From the NCBI RefSeq assembly GCF_016623465.1, contig NZ_JAEDAJ010000006.1, positions 62,001-126,000 of the forward strand: a DNA stretch of 64,000 bases. Reading direction: 5' to 3'. Positions 16,576 to 25,077 of this stretch are shown one piece after another (position 1 is the first letter of the stretch; the number at the start of each line of letters is the position of its first letter). The DNA is from Brachybacterium halotolerans. GTDB lineage: Bacteria > Actinomycetota > Actinomycetes > Actinomycetales > Dermabacteraceae. The notes under the pieces were generated by a model that did not search any database, had not been told where the DNA came from, and saw only the letters and a program-made list of their open reading frames with translations. Position numbers and translations under genes: made by a program.

Positions 16576-18009
16576 TCAGGACGCCGTCGCGGACTCGCTC
16601 CGGTCCTCGTGCCTGCGCCGGAAGTCCTGCTCGATGTCCTCGAGCGTGCGGTCCTTGGTCTCCGGAGCCACCCGCCACACCCAGATGAAGGCGACCACCT
16701 GCAGGGCGACGAAGATGAGCACCGTGGCACCGGCGCCGATCGCCTCGGCGAGCACCGGGAAGGTGAGGCCCACCAGGAACGTGAACATCCACAGCACCCA
16801 CGTGCACAGGCCCATCCCGGCGCCGCGCACGCGCAGCGGGAAGATCTCCGAGAGGTAGAGCCAGGTGACCGTGCCGATGCAGCACTGCATGAAGCCCACG
16901 AAGACCACGATGCACGCGAGGATCGCGAAGGGGCGCGCAGGGCTGCCCTCGGGGATCAGCTGGAAGGCCAGGGCGAAGCACGTGAGGGAGCAGATCGTGC
17001 CGCCGAGCCCGGTCAGGAGCATCCGCTTGCGGCGCGCGGTGCGCAGCAGCACCATCGCGAGGCCCACCGCTCCGACGCCCACCAGACCGGGGATGATGTT
17101 CGCGTAGAAGGCGCCGTTGCCGCCGAAGCCGGCGCTCTCGAGGACGCTGACCCCGTAGTACTGGATCGCGTTGATGCCCGAGATCTGGTTGATCACCGCC
17201 ATCCCGAGGCCGATGCCCAGGATCCTGCGCATCCAGGGGCTGACGAGGATGTCGCGCAGCGTCCCCGATGCGGCCTGGTAGTCCTCCCGCGCGAGCTCGC
17301 GCACCTCGCTCAGCTCGTCGGAGCTGTAGGCGTCGCCGCGGATGTCCCGCAGCACCTCCTGGACGCGGTCGTAGAGTCCCGCCCGCGCGAGCCACCGGGG
17401 AGACTCGGGGACCGCGTGCATGCCGATCCACAGCGCGATCGCCGGGAGCGTCGCGAGCGACAGCATGTAGCGCCAGACGTGCCCGGTCTCCGGCATGAGC
17501 GTCGCCAGCAGGGCGTTCATCATGAACGCGAGAGCCTGCCCGGTGACGATCATGAACTCGTTCTGCGCGACGACGCGCCCCCGCAGATGGGTCGGCGCCA
17601 TCTCCGCCAGGAAGACAGGGACGATCGCCGACGCACCGCCGACCGCGAGGCCCAGGACGAAGCGGAAGAGCGCGAGGACGGCCGCGCTCGGCGCGAGGGA
17701 GCAGCCGATGGTCGCGAGCGCGAAGACCACCGCGAGGCCGACGATCGAGGGGCGCCTGCCGAAGCGGTCCGCGATCCGGCCGCCGAACACCGCTCCCCAG
17801 GCCGCGCCGAAGGGCAGGATCGAGGCCACGAGCCCCTCGGTGAGACTGGTCAGCTGCAGGTCGCTGCGGATCGACGGCAGGGCGCCGTTGATGACGCCGG
17901 TGTCGTAGCCGAAGAGCAGTCCGCCGAACGTCGCGATGGTCGCGATCGTCCGCATGCGACCGGGGAGCGTGCCCGAGGTGAGATCCCTCCGGGATTCATG
18001 ACCCGACAT
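16576..18009 (-). CDS. iolT: MFS sugar porter, probable myo-inositol permease
   Basis: 477 residues, ATG 18009 with GGAAGGACGG upstream. Twelve predicted membrane segments. Sugar-porter signatures: FGYDTGVINGALPSI in helix 1, DRFGRRP between helices 2 and 3, PESPRWLAR before the central loop, QISGINAIQYYG in helix 7, PETKDRTLEDIE at the C-terminus. The GVINGAL variant is typical of inositol transporters rather than GVISGAL xylose/arabinose porters. Its promoter carries the same box as the iol cluster, 4 kb away, which supports the inositol assignment. Confidence 0.85.
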   Translation of the reverse strand: MSGHESRRDLTSGTLPGRMRTIATIATFGGLLFGYDTGVINGALPSIRSDLQLTSLTEGLVASILPFGAAWGAVFGGRIADRFGRRPSIVGLAVVFALATIGCSLAPSAAVLALFRFVLGLAVGGASAIVPVFLAEMAPTHLRGRVVAQNEFMIVTGQALAFMMNALLATLMPETGHVWRYMLSLATLPAIALWIGMHAVPESPRWLARAGLYDRVQEVLRDIRGDAYSSDELSEVRELAREDYQAASGTLRDILVSPWMRRILGIGLGMAVINQISGINAIQYYGVSVLESAGFGGNGAFYANIIPGLVGVGAVGLAMVLLRTARRKRMLLTGLGGTICSLTCFALAFQLIPEGSPARPFAILACIVVFVGFMQCCIGTVTWLYLSEIFPLRVRGAGMGLCTWVLWMFTFLVGLTFPVLAEAIGAGATVLIFVALQVVAFIWVWRVAPETKDRTLEDIEQDFRRRHEDRSESATAS

Positions 18010-18042
18010 GTTCCGTCCTTCCGACAGCGTCGTCGTCCTTCG

Positions 18043-18087
18043 AGACGGAACGACACTACCTCAGACGGAATCTTTTGTCAGGACATG
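18043..18087 (-). promoter_or_regulatory. Permease promoter with IolR-like box and paired AGACGGAA repeats
   Basis: Leftward CTGACA (18081-18076), 17-bp spacer, TAGTGT (18058-18053). The box CATGTCCTGACAAAA (18087-18073, minus strand) covers the -35; its core TGTCCTGACA fits KGWCHTRACA exactly. Two direct repeats AGACGGAA (18043-18050 and 18063-18070) start 20 bp apart, one within the spacer and one downstream of the -10, so a second regulator may bind. Confidence 0.65.
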
Positions 18088-18512
18088 CCGTGCGAACGCT
18101 CCTCGAGCTGGACGAGCAGTGCGCCCGCGTAGGCGTCCTCGACCTTCCGGGCGCGGATCTCGCGCGACTCCTCGGGTCCGGACAGCGTCACCACGTGCAC
18201 CAGGTCCCCGGACACGGAGCGCTCGCAGCGCAGCTGCGCGAAGTGCTCGCCGAGGGCCTCGCGCAGCTGGTCCTCGCGCGGGATCCAGACCGCCTCGTCC
18301 TCCTCGATGGAGTCCAGGGCCCACTCCGTGGTGCCGTTGAAGGTGAAGAGGGGCTCGCCGCGTCGGCCGCGACCGGGCTCGACGACCATCGAGGACAGCA
18401 TGAAGGTCTGCTCCCGCAGGTCGGGCACGTCGATGGTGAAGCGGTCCCCCTCGGCGGGCTCCCAGAGGAGGCCGAGGTCCCGCAGTCGTCGGGCGATGTC
18501 CACGTCGATCAC
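18078..18512 (-). CDS. Conserved actinobacterial protein of unknown function
   Basis: 144 residues from ATG 18512. Begins MIDVDIARRLRDLGLLWEPA and contains NGTTEWALDSIEEDEAVWIP, a block I recognise from small actinobacterial proteins often mislabelled as pilus assembly CpaE; no ATPase motif supports that name. Soluble, acidic, no signal peptide. Its stop codon lies within the permease promoter region, so the permease is transcribed from inside the end of this gene. Divergent from the TetR gene. Confidence 0.8.
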   Translation of the reverse strand: MIDVDIARRLRDLGLLWEPAEGDRFTIDVPDLREQTFMLSSMVVEPGRGRRGEPLFTFNGTTEWALDSIEEDEAVWIPREDQLREALGEHFAQLRCERSVSGDLVHVVTLSGPEESREIRARKVEDAYAGALLVQLEERSHGMS

Positions 18513-18692
18513 GCGTCGATTCTAGCGGCGCAGGGCGCGCGATGGCGGATCGATGCGAGGCCCGACGGCCGCCGCTCGCAGCCCCTCTCCGGGCGCTCAC
18601 CGGAGTCTCCCCGGGAGCTCACGGGCAGCTCTCCGTGCGCTCCGTGCACCGAAGGAGCCGGGATCGAGCTGACACGGTGCAAGAATATGTCC

Positions 18693-19271
18693 ATGCCCAA
18701 GATCATCGGAGGCTCCCTGGAGGAGCATCGCGAGCGGACGCGCGAGAAGATCTTCTCCGCGCTCGGCGAGCTCATGGAGACCGAGCCCTTCGAGGACATC
18801 ACGTTCTCCCGCATCGCCACCGTCGCCGGTGTGGGCCGCACCGCGATGTACAACCACTTCCCCGACAAGGACACGCTCCTGGTCGAGTACACGATGCACG
18901 AGACCAGTGACTACCTCGACCAGCTGCGCGAGGGCATCGAGGGCGCCTCCACGCCCGTCGAGGCGATCGAGCTCTACGTGCGCACCCAGCTGGGCCTGAG
19001 CACGTCCTTCCACCTCTCGAGCACGCGCGGGCGCGTGAACCTCGACCCGGACATCGCCCGGAAGATGCGCGAGCACGTCGTGCTGATCGAGAAGGTCCTC
19101 CACTCGATCCTGGACGACGGCGTCGCCTCCGGCGATTTCAGCGCCGACCTGGACGTGGACGCGAGCCTGCGCATCATCAACGCGATGCTCATCGGCCGCA
19201 CCCTGCCCCCGGGGACCGACGAGACCGCGCTCGTGCGCTTCATCCAGAGGGCGCTCGGCGCGAGCGTCTGA
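18693..19271 (+). CDS. TetR-family transcriptional regulator
   Basis: 192 residues from ATG 18693; ATG 18687 is in frame two codons earlier. I prefer 18693 because TGCAAGAAT (extended -10 AAGAAT, 18681-18686) ends six bases before it, the spacing of leaderless transcripts, and there is no ribosome site. N-terminal helix-turn-helix: TREKIFSALGELMETEPFED then IATVAGVGRTAMYNHFPDKD. The C-terminal ligand domain is unassigned. Neighbours are an unknown gene and the pyrophosphatase-like membrane protein, so its target is not evident. Confidence 0.9.
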   Translation: MPKIIGGSLEEHRERTREKIFSALGELMETEPFEDITFSRIATVAGVGRTAMYNHFPDKDTLLVEYTMHETSDYLDQLREGIEGASTPVEAIELYVRTQLGLSTSFHLSSTRGRVNLDPDIARKMREHVVLIEKVLHSILDDGVASGDFSADLDVDASLRIINAMLIGRTLPPGTDETALVRFIQRALGASV

Positions 19272-19334
19272 GAGCGCCCGACGCGGGCGCCTGAGGCGGG
19301 ACCGGGTCAGGGCACCGCGGTCAGGGCACCGCGC

Positions 19335-22076
19335 TCAGCGCTTCTTCTTCGCGCCGCGTCCCTTCTTCTTCCGACGGGACGAGCCCGAGGCCGCCGCCGC
19401 GCCCGCTCGGGCGGAGCCGGTGGAAGCACCGACGCCGTCGGACGCATCGGTCCCGTCCTCCTCGTCGTCATCCGCCCAGTCCATGAGCAGGGGGTTCGTC
19501 GAGTCCGCGGTGTCCTCCCCGTCATCCTCGACACGAGCGAAGAGGGGCTTGGAGCTCTCCCCGAAGTCGTCCTCGAGGTCCGTCTGCGGGGCGGTGATCT
19601 CGTAGAGCCAGCAGGCGCCGAGCGCGAGCAGCGCCACGAGCGCCACGCCCCAGCGCAGGAACTCGTTGGTGCCGTCGATCATCGCGTTGATCATCGAGGC
19701 CACCGAGAGCACGCCGATCAGGGAGCCGACGAGCGCGCCCATCGAGATGAAGGTGCCCAGGGCGTTCCGCAGCCCGCCCATCAGCACCGTGGTGCCGAGC
19801 GCGCCCGAATGGCCCCACGAGCCCGGGCCGCCGTAGCGGCCGCTCTCGATGACGCGCACCGAGGAGGTGCCGAGGCCCGCGGCGAGCGTCGAGGCGACGG
19901 CCGTCGCGAGGGCCGCGAGCACCAGGGTCCCGACGAAGGCCGGGAGGGCCGACGGGCCCAGGCCGAAGCCCGCGACCACCGGCATCAGCGCGGCGATCGC
20001 GACCGGCGCGAGGGCGGCGCGGCGCGAGGTGAGCGGGAGGTCGTCGAAGTCCATGGTGTCGCGGCCGTCGAGGATCGCGGCGCGGGTCTCGACGACGGCG
20101 GCGACGCCCAGGCGGCGCAGGCCGTGCAGCAGCGAGGAGGCGATCAGGGCGATCGTCACCACGCCCAGGGCGATCCCGCCGAGCACCGCGACCGAGTCGG
20201 GCGTCATCGCGTGCAGGGCGCGGTCCTCCCAGACGCTCTTCGCGCGCGAGGCGCCGGCGACCGCGGTGACGATCGTGGCGAGGAAGGGCAGGGCGGCGAG
20301 GGCCGCGACCAGCTGGACGCCGACGGCGGTCTCCGCGCCGCCGGTGCGGCTCGCATCGCGCCACGGCTCGGCCGTGCCGGGACGGTCCGCGAAGGCGCCC
20401 GAGGTGTGCAGGGCGGCGCTCGCGGCGATCACCACGAGTCCGCCGAGGCCCGCGAAGGCCACGAGCGAGAGGGCGAGGGCCGGGACGCCCTCGGCGAGCA
20501 CCGCGAGCACCGCCAGCACGAGCGCGCCGAGCGCGAGGACGCCGGCGGCCGCGAGGGCCGCGGTGCCCAGCACCGTCATCGCGCCGAGGGCGCCGCCGGT
20601 GCGGCTGCTGCGGGCGGCGCGCAGCGAGGCGGCCTGGTGCGGGTCGAGCACGCGCGCGGCGAGCAGCTGGGCGAGCAGCGTGATCACGGCGCCGAGGGCG
20701 AAACCCAGTGCGGCGAGCGCATTGGGGTGCGTGCCATAGAGGGTGAGGGTGTCCAGGAAGGTGTTCGCGTAGTGCGACTCGTCGGTCGCGGTGATCCACT
20801 GCGACATGTCGGAGATCGCCGAGGTGATCTGGCTCTGCAGGTCGCTGCGGGGAACCGGCGAGTCGGACCCCGTGAGCGCCTTGTCGGTGAAGCTGCCCAT
20901 GCCCACGGCGGTGAAGCGCAGGTTCTGGTAGCTCGAGGGCAGCCACAGCGCGACGCCCGCGATCATCCCGCCGACGCCCAGCAGGGCCGGCACGAGCTGC
21001 CCGGCGCGCAGGGCCGTGCGCTCGCGGCCCTCGCGGCCGGTGTGCGGGAACAGGGCGACGACGAGGGCGACCGCGACGGCCACCGTGAGGGCCAGGATCG
21101 TGATGCCCAGACCGTGCGTCGCGAAGACGGGCACGGAGACGCGGATGCCCGCCGCCGCGAGGGCCGCCGTGAGCGCGACCAGGGTGGCCGCGCGGGCGGG
21201 GCCGCGGCGCAGCAGCTGCGCGAGACGCAGGTGGGGGCCGCCGGGGTTGGTCTCGTCCTCGGCGTGGATCTCGTTCTCGTCGGAGCCGACGAGCATGGTC
21301 GCGGCATGCCCCGTGCCGTGGGCGAGGGAGGCGATCGCGTGCAGGGCGAGCGCATAGACGGCCGCACCCGCGGCGTAGGCGATGATCGGCGAGGCGGCAT
21401 CCTCGCGCATGAAGTACACGGACAGCGCGACGGGCAGTGCGCCGATGCCCAGGGCCGTCGCGACGAACAGGCCTCCGAAGCGGGAGATCGCGCGCGGGCG
21501 GTCGCTCGGGGCGATCCCGAAGGCGCTCATCATCATCCCGCTCCCCCGCCAGGCGGCGAGCGCTCCGGCCATCAGGCCGATGAGGAAGAAGCCGATGCGC
21601 AGGATGCGCACGTCAGTCGAGCCGGGGACGAGCAGCAGGAGGAGACCCGCGGGCACGCCCACCCAGCCGGCGACGACGGTCGCCGTGGTGACGAGCGAGC
21701 CCAGTCGGCGGCCCAGGTCGCGGTCGACCGCGGGGTCGCCGGTGTCCGAGTCCTCCTCGGTGAGCAGGTCGGGGTCGTCCTCGTCGGCCGGGGCGATGCC
21801 CTCCTCCGCCTCGCGCGCCTCGAGGTCCTCGGCGCTCTCGGTGTCCCCAGCGGAGCTCACGGTGGCTCCTGCGTCGCTCCCGGCGGCGGACGCGCGGGCC
21901 GCCCCCTTCCGGCTCGCGCGGGACTCCGCGCGGCGCCGGGCCACGGCCGCGCCGTGATGGGCGAGGCGCGGGGGGATGATCGCGCCGAGCACGATCGCGG
22001 CGACGGCGAGCACGCCGAGCACCAGGAGCAGGACGGCGTTGTCCTCTCCGAGAGCGAAGTCGGTGATGAACTCCAC
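19335..22076 (-). CDS. Degenerate membrane pyrophosphatase-like protein
   Basis: 913 residues from GTG 22076, with about 16 membrane segments. An acidic cytosolic insert spans residues 45-120; the Lys/Arg-rich C-terminus follows an Asp/Glu-rich stretch. It lines up with H+/Na+-translocating pyrophosphatases: residues 229-280 match the region of their DVGADLVGKVE and EDDPRNP motifs but read AHGTGHAATMLVGSDENE and EDETNPGG; residues 736-766 match the G-N-H-G-G-K-G-S-D region but read GRYGGPGSWGHSG then TTVLMGGLRNALGT, where active enzymes have GDTVGDPFKDT. DNVGDNVGD is absent. Hydrolysis is therefore unlikely; a structural, sensory or novel transport role is possible. Confidence 0.75.
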   Translation of the reverse strand: MEFITDFALGEDNAVLLLVLGVLAVAAIVLGAIIPPRLAHHGAAVARRRAESRASRKGAARASAAGSDAGATVSSAGDTESAEDLEAREAEEGIAPADEDDPDLLTEEDSDTGDPAVDRDLGRRLGSLVTTATVVAGWVGVPAGLLLLLVPGSTDVRILRIGFFLIGLMAGALAAWRGSGMMMSAFGIAPSDRPRAISRFGGLFVATALGIGALPVALSVYFMREDAASPIIAYAAGAAVYALALHAIASLAHGTGHAATMLVGSDENEIHAEDETNPGGPHLRLAQLLRRGPARAATLVALTAALAAAGIRVSVPVFATHGLGITILALTVAVAVALVVALFPHTGREGRERTALRAGQLVPALLGVGGMIAGVALWLPSSYQNLRFTAVGMGSFTDKALTGSDSPVPRSDLQSQITSAISDMSQWITATDESHYANTFLDTLTLYGTHPNALAALGFALGAVITLLAQLLAARVLDPHQAASLRAARSSRTGGALGAMTVLGTAALAAAGVLALGALVLAVLAVLAEGVPALALSLVAFAGLGGLVVIAASAALHTSGAFADRPGTAEPWRDASRTGGAETAVGVQLVAALAALPFLATIVTAVAGASRAKSVWEDRALHAMTPDSVAVLGGIALGVVTIALIASSLLHGLRRLGVAAVVETRAAILDGRDTMDFDDLPLTSRRAALAPVAIAALMPVVAGFGLGPSALPAFVGTLVLAALATAVASTLAAGLGTSSVRVIESGRYGGPGSWGHSGALGTTVLMGGLRNALGTFISMGALVGSLIGVLSVASMINAMIDGTNEFLRWGVALVALLALGACWLYEITAPQTDLEDDFGESSKPLFARVEDDGEDTADSTNPLLMDWADDDEEDGTDASDGVGASTGSARAGAAAASGSSRRKKKGRGAKKKR

Positions 22077-22186
22077 GGGGTCTCCTGCCTGGTGGGACGG
22101 GCCGAGAGGACGGGCCCGTCGTATCGTTCCTGACGGATCGTGCCTGGGGAGGCTGGGGAGGGGCTGGGCCGGACCGGGTCAGTCCA

Positions 22187-24178
22187 TCAGCCCAGCAGCG
22201 AGAGGTCCAGGACGTCCGGGGCGCCGTCGACGACGCGGATCGGGACGCCCCAGTCCTGCTGGTGCATGTGGCAGGCCGGGAACTCGACCGAGGGATCCGC
22301 GTCGCACGAGGCGGCGCGCGCGTTCACGTGCAGCACGCCGTCCGAGTACGCCGGGTCCAGCACCACCGTGCGCTCGAGAGCGGTCGAGGTGCCCGATCCG
22401 GAGGTGAGCATCGAGGTGGGCGTCGTCGAGATCGACACCTGGGTCGAGGGGCCCAGCGAGTCGTCGAGCTTGTGCCCGGGCGGCGGGGTGAACAGCACGC
22501 GCACCGTGAGGGAGCCGGGGCCCACCTCGGTGACCGGGCGGGAGGTGCGCTGCGCGCCCTCGTCGAGCACGCGCTCGGCGGCGCGGGCCACCGGCACCCA
22601 GGTGAGGCGGTGGGCGCCGGACTCGACGACGATGAGCTGGCCGATGCCGTCGATCGGCGCGCCGATCACCGCGCCCGAGGGCTCGGTGAGATCGGTCGCG
22701 ACGGTCACCACGGTGCCCTTGCCGTCGTCGCCCGTGAGGTCGATGAGGCGGATGGCGCCGTTGTAGGTGTCGCAGACGGCGAGGCGGCCGTCGGGCAGCG
22801 AGGTCACGCCCAGCGGGTGCTGCAGGCGGGCGTGATCGGCGGAGCCGTCGACGTGCCCGAAGTCGAACAGGCCCATGCCCACGACGGTGCGCACGGTGAG
22901 GGTCTGCGGGTCCAGCAGGCGGATCGCGGAGGACTCGGAGTCGGCGATCGCGAGGGTGCCGTCGTCCATCTCGTCGATCCCGGAGGGCTGCGCCCACCAG
23001 GAGGAGACGAGGGCGCCGTCGACGAGGCCCTCCTGGGTGGTGCCCGCGAGCACGGCGAGCGAACCGGTGCGCGGGTCGAACGTCCAGATCTGGTGGATGC
23101 CGGCCATCGTGATCACGGCGCGATCCAGGGCATGGGACCAGGTGAGGTCCCACGGCGTGGAGAGCGCGAAGCCGAGCGGGTCGCCCTCGCCCGTCGGCAG
23201 GGGCTGGCCCTGCATCCACTGCGCGCCGTCGCCCGCGACGGTGCCCACGATGCTCGTGGTGCGCGAGCGCAGCAGGCGGCTGCGGCCGAGCTCCACGGAG
23301 CGCAGGAGGTGGTTGGCGCTGTCGGCGACCAGGACCTCGTAGCCGGCCTCGTCGGCGACCTCCGGCGGGAGGACGAGCACGCCGTTGGGCTCGGCGAACA
23401 GGACGTCGGGTGCGTCGCCGTCGGCACGGCCCCGTCGGCCCTCCCCGATGATCTCGGAGACCGTCGAGCCGTCGGGCTCGAACACCACGAGGCGGTGCTG
23501 GCCGGCGTCGGAGACGATGAGGCGGCCGTCGTCGAGGGTGGCGACCTTCGAGGGGTAGCGCAGGGTCTGGGGCACGCGGTCGGCGATCACCGTCGGCGCG
23601 GGGCCGCGGCGCAGGGAGCCGTCGGCCTCCCCCTCGGCGACGAGCTGCGCGGCGAGCGCGTCGATGGTGTCCGCATGGCCCTCGCCCGAGAGGTTCGCGG
23701 CGATGCGGCCGTGGGTGTCCAGCACGATGAGGGTGGGCCAGGCGCGCGCCCCGTACTCGCTCCAGGTGCTGAGCTCGGGATCGTCGAGCACCGGGTGGGT
23801 GATCTCGTAGCGCTCGATGTTCGCGGCGAGGGCGTCGGCGTCCTTCTCGAACTCGAACTTCGGGGAGTGCACGCCGACGACGACGAGCTCGTCGGCCCAC
23901 TTCTCCTCGATCGGACGCAGCTCGTCGAGGACGTGCAGGCAGTTCACGCAGCAGAAGGCCCAGAAGTCCAGGACGACGACCTTGCCGCGCAGGTCCTCGA
24001 GGTCCAGCTCGACGCCGCCGGTGTTCAGCCAGCCGCGGCCGCGCAGGGCGCTCCCGTGCACGCGGACGTCGCGCGCGGCGCCGCCGGCGGGGCCGGACGA
24101 GGGGCCGCCCGCGGGCGGAGCGGAGGCAGATCCGTCGCTGCTGGCAGGTCCGTCGGTCGCTTCGCCTGATGAAGTCAT
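22187..24178 (-). CDS. Thioredoxin-fold protein with NHL-type beta-propeller (NHLRC2-like)
   Basis: 663 residues from ATG 24178. A Ser/Gly/Pro-rich tail precedes a thioredoxin/AhpC-TSA domain at about residues 45-190 with VLDFWAFCCVNCLHVLDEL (redox pair Cys-Val-Asn-Cys) and the cis-Pro segment ARAWPTLIVLD. Residues 210-520 repeat D-G-R-L-I-V-S-D-type NHL blades, for example LIVSDAGQHRLVVF and LAVCDTYNGAIRLID. A C-terminal beta domain follows. No signal peptide, so it is cytosolic. Same architecture as NHLRC2; reaction unknown, probably thiol redox. Confidence 0.88.
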   Translation of the reverse strand: MTSSGEATDGPASSDGSASAPPAGGPSSGPAGGAARDVRVHGSALRGRGWLNTGGVELDLEDLRGKVVVLDFWAFCCVNCLHVLDELRPIEEKWADELVVVGVHSPKFEFEKDADALAANIERYEITHPVLDDPELSTWSEYGARAWPTLIVLDTHGRIAANLSGEGHADTIDALAAQLVAEGEADGSLRRGPAPTVIADRVPQTLRYPSKVATLDDGRLIVSDAGQHRLVVFEPDGSTVSEIIGEGRRGRADGDAPDVLFAEPNGVLVLPPEVADEAGYEVLVADSANHLLRSVELGRSRLLRSRTTSIVGTVAGDGAQWMQGQPLPTGEGDPLGFALSTPWDLTWSHALDRAVITMAGIHQIWTFDPRTGSLAVLAGTTQEGLVDGALVSSWWAQPSGIDEMDDGTLAIADSESSAIRLLDPQTLTVRTVVGMGLFDFGHVDGSADHARLQHPLGVTSLPDGRLAVCDTYNGAIRLIDLTGDDGKGTVVTVATDLTEPSGAVIGAPIDGIGQLIVVESGAHRLTWVPVARAAERVLDEGAQRTSRPVTEVGPGSLTVRVLFTPPPGHKLDDSLGPSTQVSISTTPTSMLTSGSGTSTALERTVVLDPAYSDGVLHVNARAASCDADPSVEFPACHMHQQDWGVPIRVVDGAPDVLDLSLLG

Positions 24179-24315
24179 GGGGTCAAGTCAACACCGAGGC
24201 GCGGCGCGCGTGCCAGTCAAGCCCGCCATGCCGACGGGTCGATCACACCCTGAGAGCGTCGACCTGGACGTACGTCGGAGTGTGACGACGGGGCCGACGG
24301 CGCCGACGGGCCCGC

Positions 24316-25077
24316 TCACCAGCTCTCGATCCAGCTCAGCAGGCCGGGGTCGGCGAGGGTGCGCAGGGAGAGGTCGGCGGGCGGGGCCTCGCCGTCCTGC
24401 GGGATCGTGATCAGGCGCAGGCCCGCCGAGCGCGCGGCCCGCGCTCCTGTGTGGGAGTCCTCGAAGGCGAGGGCCTGGGCGGGCTGGGCGCCGAGGGCGC
24501 GCGCGCCCGCCTCGTACATGTCCGGGAACGGCTTGCCGCGCTCCACGGTGTCGGCCGACTCGAGCACCCGGAAGTAGTCGCGCAGGCCGGCGCGGCCCAG
24601 CTTGTCCTCGAGCATCTCGTGCCAGGAGTTCGAGGCGCAGGCGATCGGGACCCGCGAGCTCGTCGCGGCGAGGACCTCGTGCACGCCCGGGAGGACGTCG
24701 AGGTCGCCCGCGACGTCGCTGCGGAAGCGCTCGCGGGTCGCGTGGAGGACCTCCTCGTAGGGGGCGTCCGCGAGGTCGGCGATCACCCGGGAGGCGTCCT
24801 CGACGGTGAGCCCGAGCGGCAGGGCGCCCTCGGCGGCAGCCGGGTCCACGCCGTAGCGGGCGAGGATCGCGGGCTGCGTGCGGTGGCTCCACGCGGTCTC
24901 CGTGTCCAGGAGCATCCCGTCGCAGTCGAAGACGACGGCGCGCGGCGTCCAGTCGCCGAACGCCTCGCGGAAGCGGTCGCCGGACGTGCCGGGGGCGGCC
25001 GCGTCAGGGACGGGCGACTCGGGCGACGGCGCTGCGGGCGCGGGGGCGGGACCGGGCGTCGGGGCGGGGGTGTTCAT
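24316..25077 (-). CDS. HAD-superfamily phosphatase, beta-phosphoglucomutase-like
   Basis: 253 residues; ATG 25077 overlaps the stop of the upstream HAD gene in ATGA. A Pro/Ala-rich N-terminal tail of about 40 residues precedes motif I AVVFDCDGMLLDTE (nucleophile Asp and Asp+2), motif II Ser in ACASNSWHEML, Lys in ERGKPFPDMY and motif IV AFEDSHTGARAA. The alpha-helical cap is of the C1 type. Substrate unknown. Paralogue of the preceding gene, evidently from tandem duplication. Confidence 0.9.
   Translation of the reverse strand: MNTPAPTPGPAPAPAAPSPESPVPDAAAPGTSGDRFREAFGDWTPRAVVFDCDGMLLDTETAWSHRTQPAILARYGVDPAAAEGALPLGLTVEDASRVIADLADAPYEEVLHATRERFRSDVAGDLDVLPGVHEVLAATSSRVPIACASNSWHEMLEDKLGRAGLRDYFRVLESADTVERGKPFPDMYEAGARALGAQPAQALAFEDSHTGARAARSAGLRLITIPQDGEAPPADLSLRTLADPGLLSWIESW

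Noticed and set aside
18687-18700. TGTCCATG near the TetR start as a fourth IolR-like box
   Set aside because: Lies over the start codon, matches only the left half of the box, and is expected by chance.
22262-24169. Rightward open frame opposite the thioredoxin/NHL gene
   Set aside because: Low-complexity antisense product; the thioredoxin frame has clear motifs.
24267-24276. Palindrome GACGTACGTC upstream of the thioredoxin/NHL gene
   Set aside because: Ten bases only, and no promoter elements near it; chance occurrence is plausible.
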